Shown: piece after piece, positions 52,131 to 61,185 of the stretch
How the letters are laid out: every line of letters begins with the position of its first letter
How positions within the stretch are numbered: position 1 is the stretch's first letter
Assembly: GCA_963711065.1 (NCBI GenBank)
Contig: CAVQCO010000007.1
Coordinates: 310,001-374,000 of the forward strand
Origin: Bog-473 sp963711065
GTDB taxonomy: Bacteria; Actinomycetota; Acidimicrobiia; Acidimicrobiales; RAAP-2
DNA length: 64,000 nt
Direction: 5' to 3'
Notes under the pieces: generated by a model
The model's input: only the letters and a program-made list of their open reading frames with translations
Databases searched by the model: none
What the model was told of the DNA's origin: nothing
Program-made: the position numbers and the translations under genes

Positions 52131-52376
52131 TCACCAGCTCCAGGTCACGCTGACAGCGGACCGCTGCCCTTCGAGCGCCGCCCGGACCGCGTGGCCGAAG
52201 GCGTGTTCGACCTCTTCCTGCTCCGGTCGTCCCGACAGCCGTGCGTGGATCCTCACGAAGACGATGTCGCCCCAACCCCGAGTGAGGTGCGTGGACTGGA
52301 TCCTCAGGTTCGGCTGCCGCTCGGCCACCCCGGTGATGGCCTGCTGCACCCTTGCGGTGAGCTCGCGGTCGTTCAC
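52131..52376 (-). CDS. small conserved-looking hypothetical protein (81 residues)
   Basis: Starts at GTG 52376. A helix-strand pattern (LTARVQQAITGVAERQP, then LRIQSTHLTRGWGDIVFVRIHARLSG and a helix EQEEVEHAFGHAVRAAL, ending AVSVTWSW) resembles a small alpha/beta domain. No family recognised. Isolated between the reductase and MmpL genes. Confidence 0.6.
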   Translation of the reverse strand: MNDRELTARVQQAITGVAERQPNLRIQSTHLTRGWGDIVFVRIHARLSGRPEQEEVEHAFGHAVRAALEGQRSAVSVTWSW

Positions 52377-52579
52377 ACCGGCCGCGGTGCCGACGCGCCC
52401 ATCCCTGTCTGCACTGGGCCTCCCAACCGGCGCGGCGCCCGTTTCCTCGCATGTCCGATGATGCGGAACCGGCGGACGACCCGGTAGGGCCGAAGGTCCG
52501 CGTGTGGGTCAGGGCGCGTGGATTTGTGACTACCGGGGCGCTGCGACTGCAGCGAACGTGCCGGCGGTGCGCTCGTCGG

Positions 52580-54824
52580 TCACGGGACGCCCCTCCCGGC
52601 CAACTCGGGCTCGGGTTGGGGACCCGGCTCGTCGACGAGGTGTGCCGCCAGGTCGTCGGGGTCGACGGCGAGCCGCGGCAGGAGCCGGTCGAGCCAGGCC
52701 GGGAACCACCAGTTCGCCTTGCCGAAGAGCATCATCAGGGAGGGCACGATGGCCATCCGGATGAAGATGGCGTCGACGAAAATGCCGGCGGCGAGTCCGA
52801 TGCCGAACTCCTTGATCACGCGCTGGCCGCCGAGGATGAAGGAGCCGAACACCAGGATCATGATCAGGGCCGCCGCGGTGATGGTCTTCCCGGTGGCGGC
52901 GAGGCCGTTGCGCACGCCGACGTCGTTGTCCTGGCCCGACTTGACGTACTCCTCGTGGATCCGCGTCACCAGGAACACCTGATAGTCCATGGACAGGCCG
53001 AAGAGGATCGCGAAGAGCATCACCGGCAGGAAGGCCTCGATGGGGCTCGTGCCGTCGAGGCCGATGAGCGAGCCCAGGTCCCCCCACTGGAAGACCGCCA
53101 CCAGGATTCCGAACGCGGCACCGATGGAGAGGAGGTTCATGCAGGCCGCCGTGAGCGGGATGACGAAGCTCCGGAACACGGTCATGAGCAGCAGGAAGGA
53201 CAGGATCACGACCAGAGCGATGAAGAAGGGGAGCTTCGCGCTGAGCACGCCCGAGAAGTCGACGAAGATGGCCGTCGTCCCGCCCACGAGTATCTTGACG
53301 CCCGAAATTGCCGACCGCCTTGGGGAGCGTGTCGCCCCGCAGGTGGTTGACCAGGTCGGTGGTGGCGGCATCTTGGGGGGCCGAGGCGGGATAGACGTTC
53401 AAGAGCACGACGTCGCCACTGCCGGTCTTGCTCGGGATGTAGACCGGCTCGGCCACGCGGGCCACGTCGGACTGCTGCGAGACGTCCTGGGCGACGGCAT
53501 CGATCACGGCGTGCTGGTCGGGCTGCACCACGCCGACCAGCATGAGAGGTCCGTTGAAGCCCGGGCCGAATCCCTTGGACAACATGTCGAAGGCCACCCG
53601 GGTCGGCGTGCCGGCCGGGTCGGTTCCCTGGTCGGCCGAACCCAACCGGAGCGAGAAGAAGGGCAGGGCCAGGATGACGATGACGAGGAGCGCCGCCCCC
53701 GCCGACAGCCAGGGGTACGCCCGGACCCGGTCGGCCCACTTGGGCCAGAAGCCCTTGTTGTCCGCGCCCACGGTACGCGGCCCGTTCTCGGCCAGGTTCC
53801 TCTTCTGCTTCCGGCTCATCACCTTGGGCCCGATGAAGCCGAGCATGGCCGGCAGGAGGGTCAGCGCCGCCACCATCGTGAGGGCGACGCCGATGGCGGC
53901 CGCAACGGCCAGCCCGTAGAGGAAGCTGACACCGATGGCCAACATGCCGAGCAGCGCGATGCACACGATGATCCCGGCAAAGAGGACCGCCCGCCCGGAG
54001 GTGTTGACCGCGTTGATGATGGAGGACTCGGCGTCGCGACCGGCGACGAGCCCCTGCCGGTGCCGCGTCACGATGAACAGGGCGTAGTCGACGCCGACGC
54101 CCAACCCGATGAGGAGCATGAGCTCGGGCGAGATGGACGGCATCCCCATGGCGTGGCTGAGGACGCCGATGACGTTGTACGCCGTCCCCAGGGCGAAGAG
54201 GGCCGAGATGATCGGCAGGAGGGCGGCGAAGACCGAGCCGAAGACGAGCAGCAGCACCACGAGGGCGAGGAGCACGCCGAGTCCCGTGCTCCCGATCGAG
54301 ACCCGGTTGGCCTGCTCGGCCAGCTGCCCGGTGACGGCCACCGTGAGGCCGTGGCCCGACGTGCTGGTCACCGTGTGGACGAACTTCTTTCCCTCGGCGC
54401 CCGAGATGTCGTTCGCAAGCTTGTTGAAGGGGACTTGGAAGAACCCGACGGTGTGGTGCGCGTTGACGTCGGTCGTCCCCACCAGGTTGCCTGCGGCGTC
54501 GTAGGGGCTCGTGACCGCGGTGACGTGGGGCAGTGCGTTGATCTCGGCGACCAGCGTGTTGATGCGCCGGCCGATCGCGGGGTCGGTGAGCCGCGCGCTG
54601 CCCGAAGTCCCGAACACCACCTCTTCGGTGTCCCCCGAATGGGCGGGGGCGACCGACTTGAGCAGGTTGATGGCGTCGGCGGACTCGGTGTGGGGGAAGT
54701 TGAAATTGTCCGAGTACGCGGTACCGACTTGCTGCACCATGAGGACCGAGCCCACCAGGACGAGCAGCCACAACAGGACGACGATGCGACGGTGACGGAC
54801 ACACCACCCGGCCAAGGTGCGCAT
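52580..54824 (-). CDS. MmpL/RND family membrane transporter, one-base frameshift
   Basis: 12-helix RND-type exporter of the MmpL (lipid-transport) group. First half: IVVLLWLLVLVGSVLMV, a periplasmic domain, and LMLLIGLGVGVDYALFIVTRHRQGL with the conserved D-Y pair. Second half: PVMLFAILFGLSMDYQVFLVTRIHEEY, carrying the second D-Y pair, and IMILVFGSFILGG. The frame breaks near 53309, where AATTTC has one T too many; the +1 frame joins VGN to SGVKILVGGTTAIFVDF. Repaired length 747 residues. ATG 54824 has GAGGAG upstream. Last gene of the PspC-DUF1707-cNMP run. Substrate could be an envelope lipid. Confidence 0.9.
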
Positions 54825-54917
54825 GGGGGAAGATCTCCTCAGAAACGGTCGACGCCGCCACCGGCCGGCGCCAGGGGGCAGGGACCAATGGTACCGGGAG
54901 ACCGGGCATCCCCCGAT

Positions 54918-55391
54918 TCAGCCGGCACCGCGCAGGTGCGCCAAGGCGTTGAAGACCGGGAGGGCGAGACGGTCGGCCGAGGTGGCCGAACGGGCGACGA
55001 GGCGTCCGGCCAGGACCGGGTGCCGCTCGGGGATCTCGAAGAACTGGCGCCGGCCGAGCGTCAGCAGCGTGAGCGGCGACAGCGCCACGACGGCGATGGG
55101 GGAGGGCAGCCGGTTCAGGAGCGAGTGCTCGGACCAGGAGTCCCCCCGGCCGAGGAGCCCGATGGGTGTGCCGTCGCGCTGCACCACCGCATGGCCGCCG
55201 GCGATGACGTGAAAGAGACGGACCGGCACGTCCTGGGCCTGGATCACCTGCCCCGGGCGGGCGCTGGTGACGTCGCAGTGCACGGCGAGCTCGGCCAGTT
55301 CGGGACGCGGCAGCCCGGCGAAGAGGTCCATGGCCGAGAGGGTGTCGGCCAGGTCGTCGTCGGCCGCATGCTCGGGAGCGTGGGCGCGCAC
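54918..55391 (-). CDS. cyclic-nucleotide-binding-domain protein
   Basis: 157 residues: one cNMP/CAP-type beta-roll domain and no DNA-binding domain. MDLFAGLPRPELAELAVHCDVTSARPGQVIQAQDVPVR is the standard entry (F-x-x-L-x-x-x-E-L, G-x-x-I). The phosphate-binding cassette would be near LLGRGDSWSEHSLLNRLPSP, where the usual F-G-E-x-x-L-x-x-x-x-R is altered (DSWSEHSLLNRLP) but keeps Glu and Arg. Three bases separate it from the DUF1707 stop. Possibly a cAMP-sensing partner for MmpL or the envelope module. Confidence 0.82.
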   Translation of the reverse strand: MRAHAPEHAADDDLADTLSAMDLFAGLPRPELAELAVHCDVTSARPGQVIQAQDVPVRLFHVIAGGHAVVQRDGTPIGLLGRGDSWSEHSLLNRLPSPIAVVALSPLTLLTLGRRQFFEIPERHPVLAGRLVARSATSADRLALPVFNALAHLRGAG

Positions 55392-55394
55392 GGC

Positions 55395-55859
55395 TCAGTG
55401 GTCCATGACCGAGCTCGACGGCCCATTGCCGTGACGGCGGTGGTGCCAGGACGGGCCACCGACGGCCCGGCGCCACAGCACGAAGCCGATGATGGCGAAG
55501 AGCAGCCACGGCACGTGCGCCAGCGGGTAGAAGGGCATGGTCGAGGCGGCGACGATGGCCACGAACCCCACCAGGAACACGACGGGCAGGATCCGCTTGT
55601 GCCGTGGCGGCGGCGGCGGCTCGCTCGGGAGCGGGGGCAGGTCGTGGAACAGCCCGTGGAGGTCGCCCCTCGTCGTGGCGGACATGGCGGTGTCGAGGCG
55701 GCTCTTGAACTCGGTCTCGTCGAGCCGGCCCTCGGCGTAGTGCCGCGCCAGCTTGTCGGCCACGGCATTGCGCTCGTCGTCCGACGCCCGCAGGGAGGCG
55801 TCGTAGGGCTGTGCCTCGCGACGGCCCATCGGGTAGGCGGGATCCCAGCGGTAGCGCAC
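55395..55859 (-). CDS. DUF1707 (SHOCT-like) membrane protein
   Basis: 154 residues. The N-terminal DUF1707 domain (SLRASDDERNAVADKLARHYAEGRLDETEFKSRLDTAMSATTRGDLHGLFHDLP, about 22-76) is followed by a Pro-rich linker and two membrane helices. GTG 55859 is preceded by AGAGGAGAG, an excellent ribosome site. DUF1707 and PspC genes are frequent neighbours in actinobacteria and are thought to sit on the membrane in envelope-stress control. Confidence 0.88.
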   Translation of the reverse strand: MRYRWDPAYPMGRREAQPYDASLRASDDERNAVADKLARHYAEGRLDETEFKSRLDTAMSATTRGDLHGLFHDLPPLPSEPPPPPRHKRILPVVFLVGFVAIVAASTMPFYPLAHVPWLLFAIIGFVLWRRAVGGPSWHHRRHGNGPSSSVMDH

Positions 55860-55899
55860 AGCTCTCCTCTCGGTAGGGGACGGGGCGGGGTGGTCCGGC

Positions 55900-56229
55900 T
55901 CAGTAGGCGCCGCGGGCCCGCTCCCGGGCCAGCAGCTCCTCGGCGAGCGACAGGTCGGACTCCTCGTCGGGGATGAGCAGCCAGCCGGCGAGGTACAGCG
56001 GCACGGCGAGCCCGCCCAGGAAGGCGAGCGCGACGAAGCCGATCCGGACGATGGTGGGGTCGACGTCGAAGTAGTCGGCCAGCCCGGCGGCCACGCCCGC
56101 CAGCATGCGGCCACGGCCCGCCCGGTGGAGGCGCTGCTCGGCGGGGGGTGCCCCGCCGCTGTCGGGCGGGCGCTGCCCGTGGGTGTCGGTCTGGGGGCTC
56201 GAGGGGATCTCGTTCGGCGTGGTGTCCAT
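55900..56229 (-). CDS. PspC domain protein
   Basis: 109 residues. A hydrophilic N-terminus of about 35 residues, then the PspC domain: LHRAGRGRMLAGVAAGLADYFDVDPTIVRIGFVALAFLGGLAVPLYLAGWLLIPDEE, with its two membrane segments and the conserved A-G-V-A-x-G-L-A-x-Y-x-x-x-D pattern. First gene of the minus-strand unit, divergent from a kinase with its own PspC domain. Confidence 0.92.
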   Translation of the reverse strand: MDTTPNEIPSSPQTDTHGQRPPDSGGAPPAEQRLHRAGRGRMLAGVAAGLADYFDVDPTIVRIGFVALAFLGGLAVPLYLAGWLLIPDEESDLSLAEELLARERARGAY

Positions 56230-56455
56230 GAAGCCAGCCTGAATCCGAGCGGGACCCGTGTGAATCCGGCAGCACCCTGTCCGGACCCTGAGGGCGTCCC
56301 CGACGCCTCAGGGATGTCCCTGATAGCCACGACGGCGGCGCTCGCGCGACCATTGGGGGATCACTGAGGCACCCGATCCCGGGACGCGTCCGCTGACCGA
56401 CGGTGGGCGACCGACGGAGACGTCACGGCCCGCGCCCGGGCCGTGGGTCCCGCCG

Positions 56456-57802
56456 ATGGGCCAGTGGGAGCCGCCCGCCGGCGGCTGGGGCGGGACGAAC
56501 GAGCACTGGTCGCCCCGCGGGGGCCCCTGGTCGGGCGGACGTTGGCACCACCACCGCCACCATCACGTGGGCCGGAAGCTGCGCTGCCTGCGCCGCAGCC
56601 CCGACAACCGGGTGTTCGGCGGCGTGTGCGGCGCGGTGTCGTCGGCCACCGGGATCGACGCCATGTGGGTGCGGATCGGCTTCGTGCTGCTCGCCATCTG
56701 CAGCGGCGTCATGGTGCTCGTCTACGCCGCCGCCTGGCTGCTCATACCGATGGAGGGCGAGAGCGCCAACATCTACTCCCGCGCCGTCAACGACCGGCGC
56801 GGGATCCGCGTCGTCGCAGCCGTCCTCATCCCCGTGATGATCGCCGTGCAGGTGATCACCTCGACCCTCCATGTGGCCTTCGTCGGCTTCATCGGATGGC
56901 CGACCTTCCTCGCCGTCGGAGTGCTGATCCTCATCTGGCGCAACGCGAACGAGTCGGAGAAGGCGTTCATCGATCATGACGTGGTCCCCCTCTTCGGCCC
57001 GGACACCCGGGGCGAGGGGCGGCGCTGGCTCATCGCGCGGGTGGCCCTGGGGGTCCTGATCGGGGCGGGAGGGATCGTCCTGCTCGTCGAGGGTCACACC
57101 ACGGTCGCGGCGTTGCGGCCCGTCGGTGGCGCGGTCCTGGTCGTCGCGGCCAGTGTGATCATCTTCGGCCCCTGGTGGCTCAGCCTCGTGCGCGACCTCA
57201 TCGCCGAGCGCCAGGCCCGGGCGCTGGCGGAGGAGCGGGCCCAGATGGCGGCCCATGTCCACGACTCGGTGCTCCAGACGCTGGCGCTGATCCAGCGGTC
57301 CTCCGACGACCCCCAGCACGTCGTGCGCCTCGCCCGGGCCCAGGAGCGGGAGCTGCGGGCCTGGCTGTTCGAGGGTCGTCCGCCCGGGGCGATCGGCGAG
57401 GACGCCACCATGGTGGCCGAGGGCGTCGGGCTGCTCCAGCGCCAGATCGAGGCGGACCACGGCATCGCCGTGCAGGTGGTGATGGTGGGGGACTGTGAGC
57501 TGGACGAGGCCCTGCGCGCGCTCCTCGATGCGGCGCGCGAGGCCACCGTCAACGCGGCCAAGTGGTCCGGAGCCGATCAGGTCTCCGTGTACGTCGAGGT
57601 GGAGCCGGACACGGTGATGCTCTACGTGCGGGACCGGGGCCGCGGGTTCGACCCCGACGCCGTTCCCGACGACCGTCGGGGCATCGCGCAGTCCATCCGC
57701 GCCCGCGTCGCCCGCTTCGGCGGCGCTGCCGTCATCCGTTCCGCGCCGGGCGAGGGCGCCGAGGTGCAGCTCTCCATGCCCCGGCGGGAGCGGGTCAAGT
57801 GA
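56456..57802 (+). CDS. PspC-fused sensor histidine kinase (NarL-type, HisKA_3)
   Basis: 448 residues: His-rich N-terminus (HHHRHHHVGRK, about 31-41), PspC domain (RRSPDNRVFGGVCGAVSSATGIDAMWVRIGFVLLAICSGVM, about 47-87) with membrane helices, three or four further helices, then a NarL-family kinase. Phospho-acceptor His in AAHVHDSVLQTLALIQ, and the ATPase motifs REATVNAAKWS (N-box) and RDRGRGFDPDAVPDDRRGI. The regulator follows with a GTGA overlap. The frame is open 31 codons upstream with plausible coding sequence but no standard start; ATG 56456 is the first. Same architecture as the LiaS-like/PspC kinases of envelope stress. Confidence 0.92.
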   Translation: MGQWEPPAGGWGGTNEHWSPRGGPWSGGRWHHHRHHHVGRKLRCLRRSPDNRVFGGVCGAVSSATGIDAMWVRIGFVLLAICSGVMVLVYAAAWLLIPMEGESANIYSRAVNDRRGIRVVAAVLIPVMIAVQVITSTLHVAFVGFIGWPTFLAVGVLILIWRNANESEKAFIDHDVVPLFGPDTRGEGRRWLIARVALGVLIGAGGIVLLVEGHTTVAALRPVGGAVLVVAASVIIFGPWWLSLVRDLIAERQARALAEERAQMAAHVHDSVLQTLALIQRSSDDPQHVVRLARAQERELRAWLFEGRPPGAIGEDATMVAEGVGLLQRQIEADHGIAVQVVMVGDCELDEALRALLDAAREATVNAAKWSGADQVSVYVEVEPDTVMLYVRDRGRGFDPDAVPDDRRGIAQSIRARVARFGGAAVIRSAPGEGAEVQLSMPRRERVK

Positions 57803-58470
57803 GCGCCGCCGGCCGGGGCGCGCCGGCGGGCCGCCCGCGCATCTTCCTCGTCGAGGACCATGCCGTGTTCCGTGCCGGCGTCAAGGCGGAGCTGGGCGAG
57901 GCCGTGGAGGTCGTCGGTGAGGCCGACGAGGCCGGCGCCGCCATCGAGCTCATCAACGAGCGCGTCCCCGAGGTCGTCCTGCTCGACGTGCACCTGCCCG
58001 GTGGGGGAGGCCATGCGGTGCTGCGCGGGGTGCGGCCGCTCCATCCCGAGGTCCAGTTCCTGGCGCTGTCGGTGTCCGACGCACCCGAGGACGTGATCGA
58101 CGTCATCCGGGCGGGCGCCCGCGGGTACATCACGAAGACGATCTCGGGGCCCGAGCTCCTGCAGGCCGTCTACCGGGTCGCCGCCGGCGACGCCGTCTTC
58201 TCCCCCCGGCTGGCCGGCTTCGTGCTCGATGCGTTCGCCCAGGGGTCGGCACCCGCCGCCGGCCTCGACCCGGAGCTGGACCAGCTCTCCCCGCGCGAGC
58301 GCGAGGTGCTCCGCCTCATCGCGCGGGGCTACACCTACAAGGAGGTCGGGCGCGACCTCGGCATCTCGGCCAAGACGGTCGAGTCCCACGTCTCGTCGGT
58401 GCTGCGCAAGCTGCAGCTCTCCACCCGCCACGAGCTGACCAGATGGGCCACGGACAGACGCTTGGTCTAG
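57799..58470 (+). CDS. response regulator, NarL/LuxR family
   Basis: 223 residues. Receiver with VEDH near residue 19, phospho-acceptor Asp63 (VVLLDVHLPGGGG), conserved Ser/Thr region LALSVSDAPED and Lys in YITKTIS. LuxR-type HTH (about 155-215): LSPREREVLRLIARGYTYKEVGRDLGISAKTVESHVSSVLRKL. GTG 57799 overlaps the kinase stop. Probable controller of the divergent PspC-DUF1707 genes and of the MmpL exporter; the DNA sites are not identified. Confidence 0.95.
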   Translation: MSAAGRGAPAGRPRIFLVEDHAVFRAGVKAELGEAVEVVGEADEAGAAIELINERVPEVVLLDVHLPGGGGHAVLRGVRPLHPEVQFLALSVSDAPEDVIDVIRAGARGYITKTISGPELLQAVYRVAAGDAVFSPRLAGFVLDAFAQGSAPAAGLDPELDQLSPREREVLRLIARGYTYKEVGRDLGISAKTVESHVSSVLRKLQLSTRHELTRWATDRRLV

Positions 58471-58480
58471 ACAGTGGGCC

Positions 58481-59239
58481 ATGCCCGAGGACCTGGCCGC
58501 CGAGCACCGCGACGCGGCCGGGCTGGCCGAGGCGGCAGGCCGAGCCCTGATGGAGCTGCGGGCCGCGCCGCCGAAGCTGCGGGACATCGGCGCCGCCGGC
58601 GACCACCTGTCGCACCATCTGCTCGTCGGTGAGCTCAACCGGCTCTATCCCGGGGACGACGTCCGGTCGGAGGAGGGGCTCGAGCACGTGGCCGGCGAGG
58701 GCCGCCTGTGGATCGTCGACCCGCTGGACGGCACCCGCGAGTTCCGCCAGCTGGGCCGGAGCGACTGGGCCGTCCACGTGGCGCTGGCCGTCGGCGGCGA
58801 GGCCGTGGTGGGGGCGGTCGCCCTCCCGGCGCTCGACCTGGTGCTCTCCACGGGAGACCCTCCGGTGCTCCCGGCGCGCGCGCCGGGCGAGAACCCGCGC
58901 GTGGTGGTCTCGCGGAGCCGTCCTCCCGACGTCGCGTACGACGTCACCGAGGCGCTGGGCGGCGTCATGATCCCCATGGGGTCGGCCGGGGCCAAGATCG
59001 CCGCCGTGATCCTCGGGGCGGCCGACGTCTACGTGCACGCGGGCGGCCAGTACGAGTGGGACTCGTGCGCTCCGGTCGCGGTGGCCGTGGCGAGCGGCCT
59101 CCATGCGAGCAGGCTGGACGGCGAGCCGTTGCGCTACGGCGACCCGGACGCCTGGCTGCCCGATCTGGTGGTGTGCCGGCGTGAGTACGCCGACGCCGTC
59201 CTCGACGTCACCACCCGGCAGCGCCGGCCGTACTGGTAG
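58481..59239 (+). CDS. cysQ: 3'(2'),5'-bisphosphate nucleotidase / inositol-phosphatase family protein (CysQ-like)
   Basis: 252-residue Mg-dependent phosphatase of the IMPase superfamily. Metal site: SEE (residues 63-65), WIVDPLDGTREF (Asp80, Asp83) and the C-terminal YEWDSCAPVAVAVASG with Asp. The TREF after DPLDGT (rather than TTNF) and the length favour CysQ-type nucleotidase over inositol monophosphatase; CysQ recycles PAP from sulfur metabolism. Ten bases after the LuxR regulator gene, so perhaps co-transcribed by read-through. Confidence 0.88.
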   Translation: MPEDLAAEHRDAAGLAEAAGRALMELRAAPPKLRDIGAAGDHLSHHLLVGELNRLYPGDDVRSEEGLEHVAGEGRLWIVDPLDGTREFRQLGRSDWAVHVALAVGGEAVVGAVALPALDLVLSTGDPPVLPARAPGENPRVVVSRSRPPDVAYDVTEALGGVMIPMGSAGAKIAAVILGAADVYVHAGGQYEWDSCAPVAVAVASGLHASRLDGEPLRYGDPDAWLPDLVVCRREYADAVLDVTTRQRRPYW

Positions 59240-59282
59240 GCCCCGCCATCACACGGTGGGGGTCCCGTCGCGGGAGAATTCA

Positions 59283-59315
59283 CAGGACCCCGCCTCGCTC
59301 GGAGACGGGGTCCTG
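59283..59315. terminator. bidirectional terminator between cysQ and the cold-shock gene
   Basis: CAGGACCCCG, 13-base loop, CGGGGTCCTG: a perfect 10-pair stem with further partial pairing (CTC/GAG) in the loop. It lies between two convergent genes and can serve both. No long T-run on either strand. Confidence 0.7.
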
Positions 59316-59338
59316 TCGTCGGTGTGGCGCGGTGGGCG

Positions 59339-59546
59339 TCAGCCGATGGCGCGCACATTCGCGGCCTGCAGCCCCTTGGGGCCTTGGTTGGTCTCGAATT
59401 CGACCTTCTGGCCTTCCTCGAGATTGCGGTAGCCCGTACCGCTAATCGCGCTCGAAATGCACGAAAACGTCGGGGCCCCCACCGTCCTGGGTGATGAAGC
59501 CGAAGCCCTTCTCACCGTTAAACCACTTCACGGAACCAGTTGCCAT
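59339..59546 (-). CDS. cold-shock protein (CspA family), one-base frameshift
   Basis: Small nucleic-acid chaperone. MATGSVKWFNGEKGFGFITQDGGGPDVFVHF carries RNP1 (KGFGFI) and RNP2 (VFVHF). Right after VHF one extra base gives ERD-stop. In the +1 frame the family sequence continues SAISGTGYRNLEEGQKVEFE and ends NVRAIG-stop at 59339. Total 208 bases, that is 68 residues plus one base, the expected size. The ribosome site AGGAGAGG is 9 bases before ATG 59546 and sits at the foot of the 5' UTR hairpin at 59567-59602. Confidence 0.9.
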
Positions 59547-59566
59547 TGAAAATCCACTCCTCTCCT

Positions 59567-59602
59567 GGCCAGATTTGACCCGTGATCTCGTGGGTCATGG
59601 CC
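59567..59602 (-). promoter_or_regulatory. hairpin in the cold-shock gene leader
   Basis: In the transcript, GGCCA-TGACCC, a 10-base loop, then GGGTCA, a 4-base bulge and TGGCC: a 5+6-pair stem that ends directly beside the AGGAGAGG ribosome site. Cold-shock leaders in other bacteria fold in a temperature-dependent way, so a similar role is possible. The rest of 59603-59782 is shared with the divergent carotenoid-oxygenase promoter. Confidence 0.5.
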
Positions 59603-59782
59603 GGTAGCTCTTGCGAGCCAGAGGGATTTCCAAACTTGTGATGGTGGTGCCCTCGGAAGGGAACCTTAGCGTGCCGGGACCCCCGAAGGGGGACTTTCCC
59701 CACCCTTCGCAGGAATCGGTCACGCATTGTTCACGCACGGTGCGTAGCGTGGACTGGTCGTTCCCACGAAGGAGGTCCGCCT

Positions 59783-61144
59783 GTGACCGTCGCCGCCAAC
59801 CCGTACCTGCAGGGCAATTTCGCTCCCGTGCACGAGGAGGTGACGGCGACCGAGCTCCGCGTGACGGGCCGGGTGCCCGACTCCCTGTGCGGGCGCTATC
59901 TGCGCAACGGGCCCAACCCCGTGACCGCGCCGGAGCCTGCGACCTACCACTGGTTCACCGGTGACGGCATGGTGCACGGGATCCGGCTGCGCGACGGGCG
60001 CGCCGAGTGGTACCGCAACCGCTGGGTGCGGTCCGCCGAGGTCGCCCGTGCCCTCGGCGAGGAGCCGCGTCCGGGCGATGTCCATGCCGGGATGGACTTC
60101 GCGCCCAACACCAACGTCGTCGGCCACGCGGGGCGCACGTTCGCCATCGTCGAGGCGGGCGCGCGGCCCTACGAGCTGACCGACGAGCTCGAGACGATCG
60201 GCCCGTGCGACTTCGGTGGCACACTGCAGGGCGGCTACACCGCCCACCCCAAGCGGGACCCGCTCACCGGTGAGCTCTACGCGGTCTCCTACTTCTTCGG
60301 TTGGGGCGACGACGTCGAGGTGACCGTCGTCGACGCCCGGGCGCGGGTGCGCTCCTCCCGCCGCATCGCCCTGGGGGGTCCCGTCAGCGTGCACGACACG
60401 GCCATCACCCAGCGCCACGTCGTCCTGCTCGACCTGCCCGTCCTCTTCAGCATGGACGCCGTCGCGTCGGGTGCCCGCTTCCCGTACCGCTGGCAGGACG
60501 GGTACCACGCCCGGGTCGGCCTGTTGCCCCGCGACGGCGACTCGACCGACGTCGTCTGGCACGACGTCGAGCCGTGCTACGTCTTCCATCCCATGAACGC
60601 GTACGACGAGCCCGACGGTGACGGGGTCGTGCTCGACGTCGTGCGCCACCCCTCCATGTTCCGCACCCAGCTCCTCGGTCCGGCCGAGGGCTCCCCGACG
60701 CTGGAGCGCTGGCATCTCGACGGCCACGGCAGCGCGGTCAAGGAGGAGCGCCTGGACGACCGGGGCCAGGAGTTCCCCCGCGTCGACGAGCGGCGCGTGG
60801 GGCTCCTGCACCGCTACGGGTACGCGGTGGCCCTCCACCGGGACGGTGACATCGTGGGCACCGAGTCGGTGCTCGTCCGTCACGACCTCGAGCGGGGCAC
60901 GAGCACGGTGCGGTCCTTCGGCCCCGGCGCGGCGCTCGGCGAGGCCGTCTTCGTCCCCCGGGCCGGCGACGCCGGCGAGTCCGACGGCTGGCTGATGGCG
61001 ATCGCCCACTCGGCCGAGTCGGGGACCTCCGCGCTCCACATCATCAACGCCGACGACATGGAAGGGGAGGCGCAGGCGGTGATAGAGCTGCCCCAACGGG
61101 TGCCGGCGGGCTTCCACGGCAACTGGGTGCCCGACCCCTCCTGA
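59783..61144 (+). CDS. carotenoid cleavage oxygenase family protein
   Basis: 453-residue seven-bladed propeller non-heme iron dioxygenase that cleaves a C=C bond of an apocarotenoid, stilbene or lignin-type olefin. Iron His ligands are all present: His155 (YTAHPK), His204 (SVHDTA), His269 (YVFHPMNAY) and His445 (GFHGNW). N-terminal signature RYLRNGPNP (39-47) and HWFTGDGMVHG (56-66). GTG 59783 follows AAGGAGG. Stands alone, divergent from the cold-shock gene. Substrate not determinable: stilbenoid-cleaving and carotenoid-cleaving members share these motifs. Confidence 0.93.
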   Translation: MTVAANPYLQGNFAPVHEEVTATELRVTGRVPDSLCGRYLRNGPNPVTAPEPATYHWFTGDGMVHGIRLRDGRAEWYRNRWVRSAEVARALGEEPRPGDVHAGMDFAPNTNVVGHAGRTFAIVEAGARPYELTDELETIGPCDFGGTLQGGYTAHPKRDPLTGELYAVSYFFGWGDDVEVTVVDARARVRSSRRIALGGPVSVHDTAITQRHVVLLDLPVLFSMDAVASGARFPYRWQDGYHARVGLLPRDGDSTDVVWHDVEPCYVFHPMNAYDEPDGDGVVLDVVRHPSMFRTQLLGPAEGSPTLERWHLDGHGSAVKEERLDDRGQEFPRVDERRVGLLHRYGYAVALHRDGDIVGTESVLVRHDLERGTSTVRSFGPGAALGEAVFVPRAGDAGESDGWLMAIAHSAESGTSALHIINADDMEGEAQAVIELPQRVPAGFHGNWVPDPS

Positions 61145-61185
61145 GCCGACGCGGCCGGGTTCCCGCACCGGGGTACCATCGCGGC

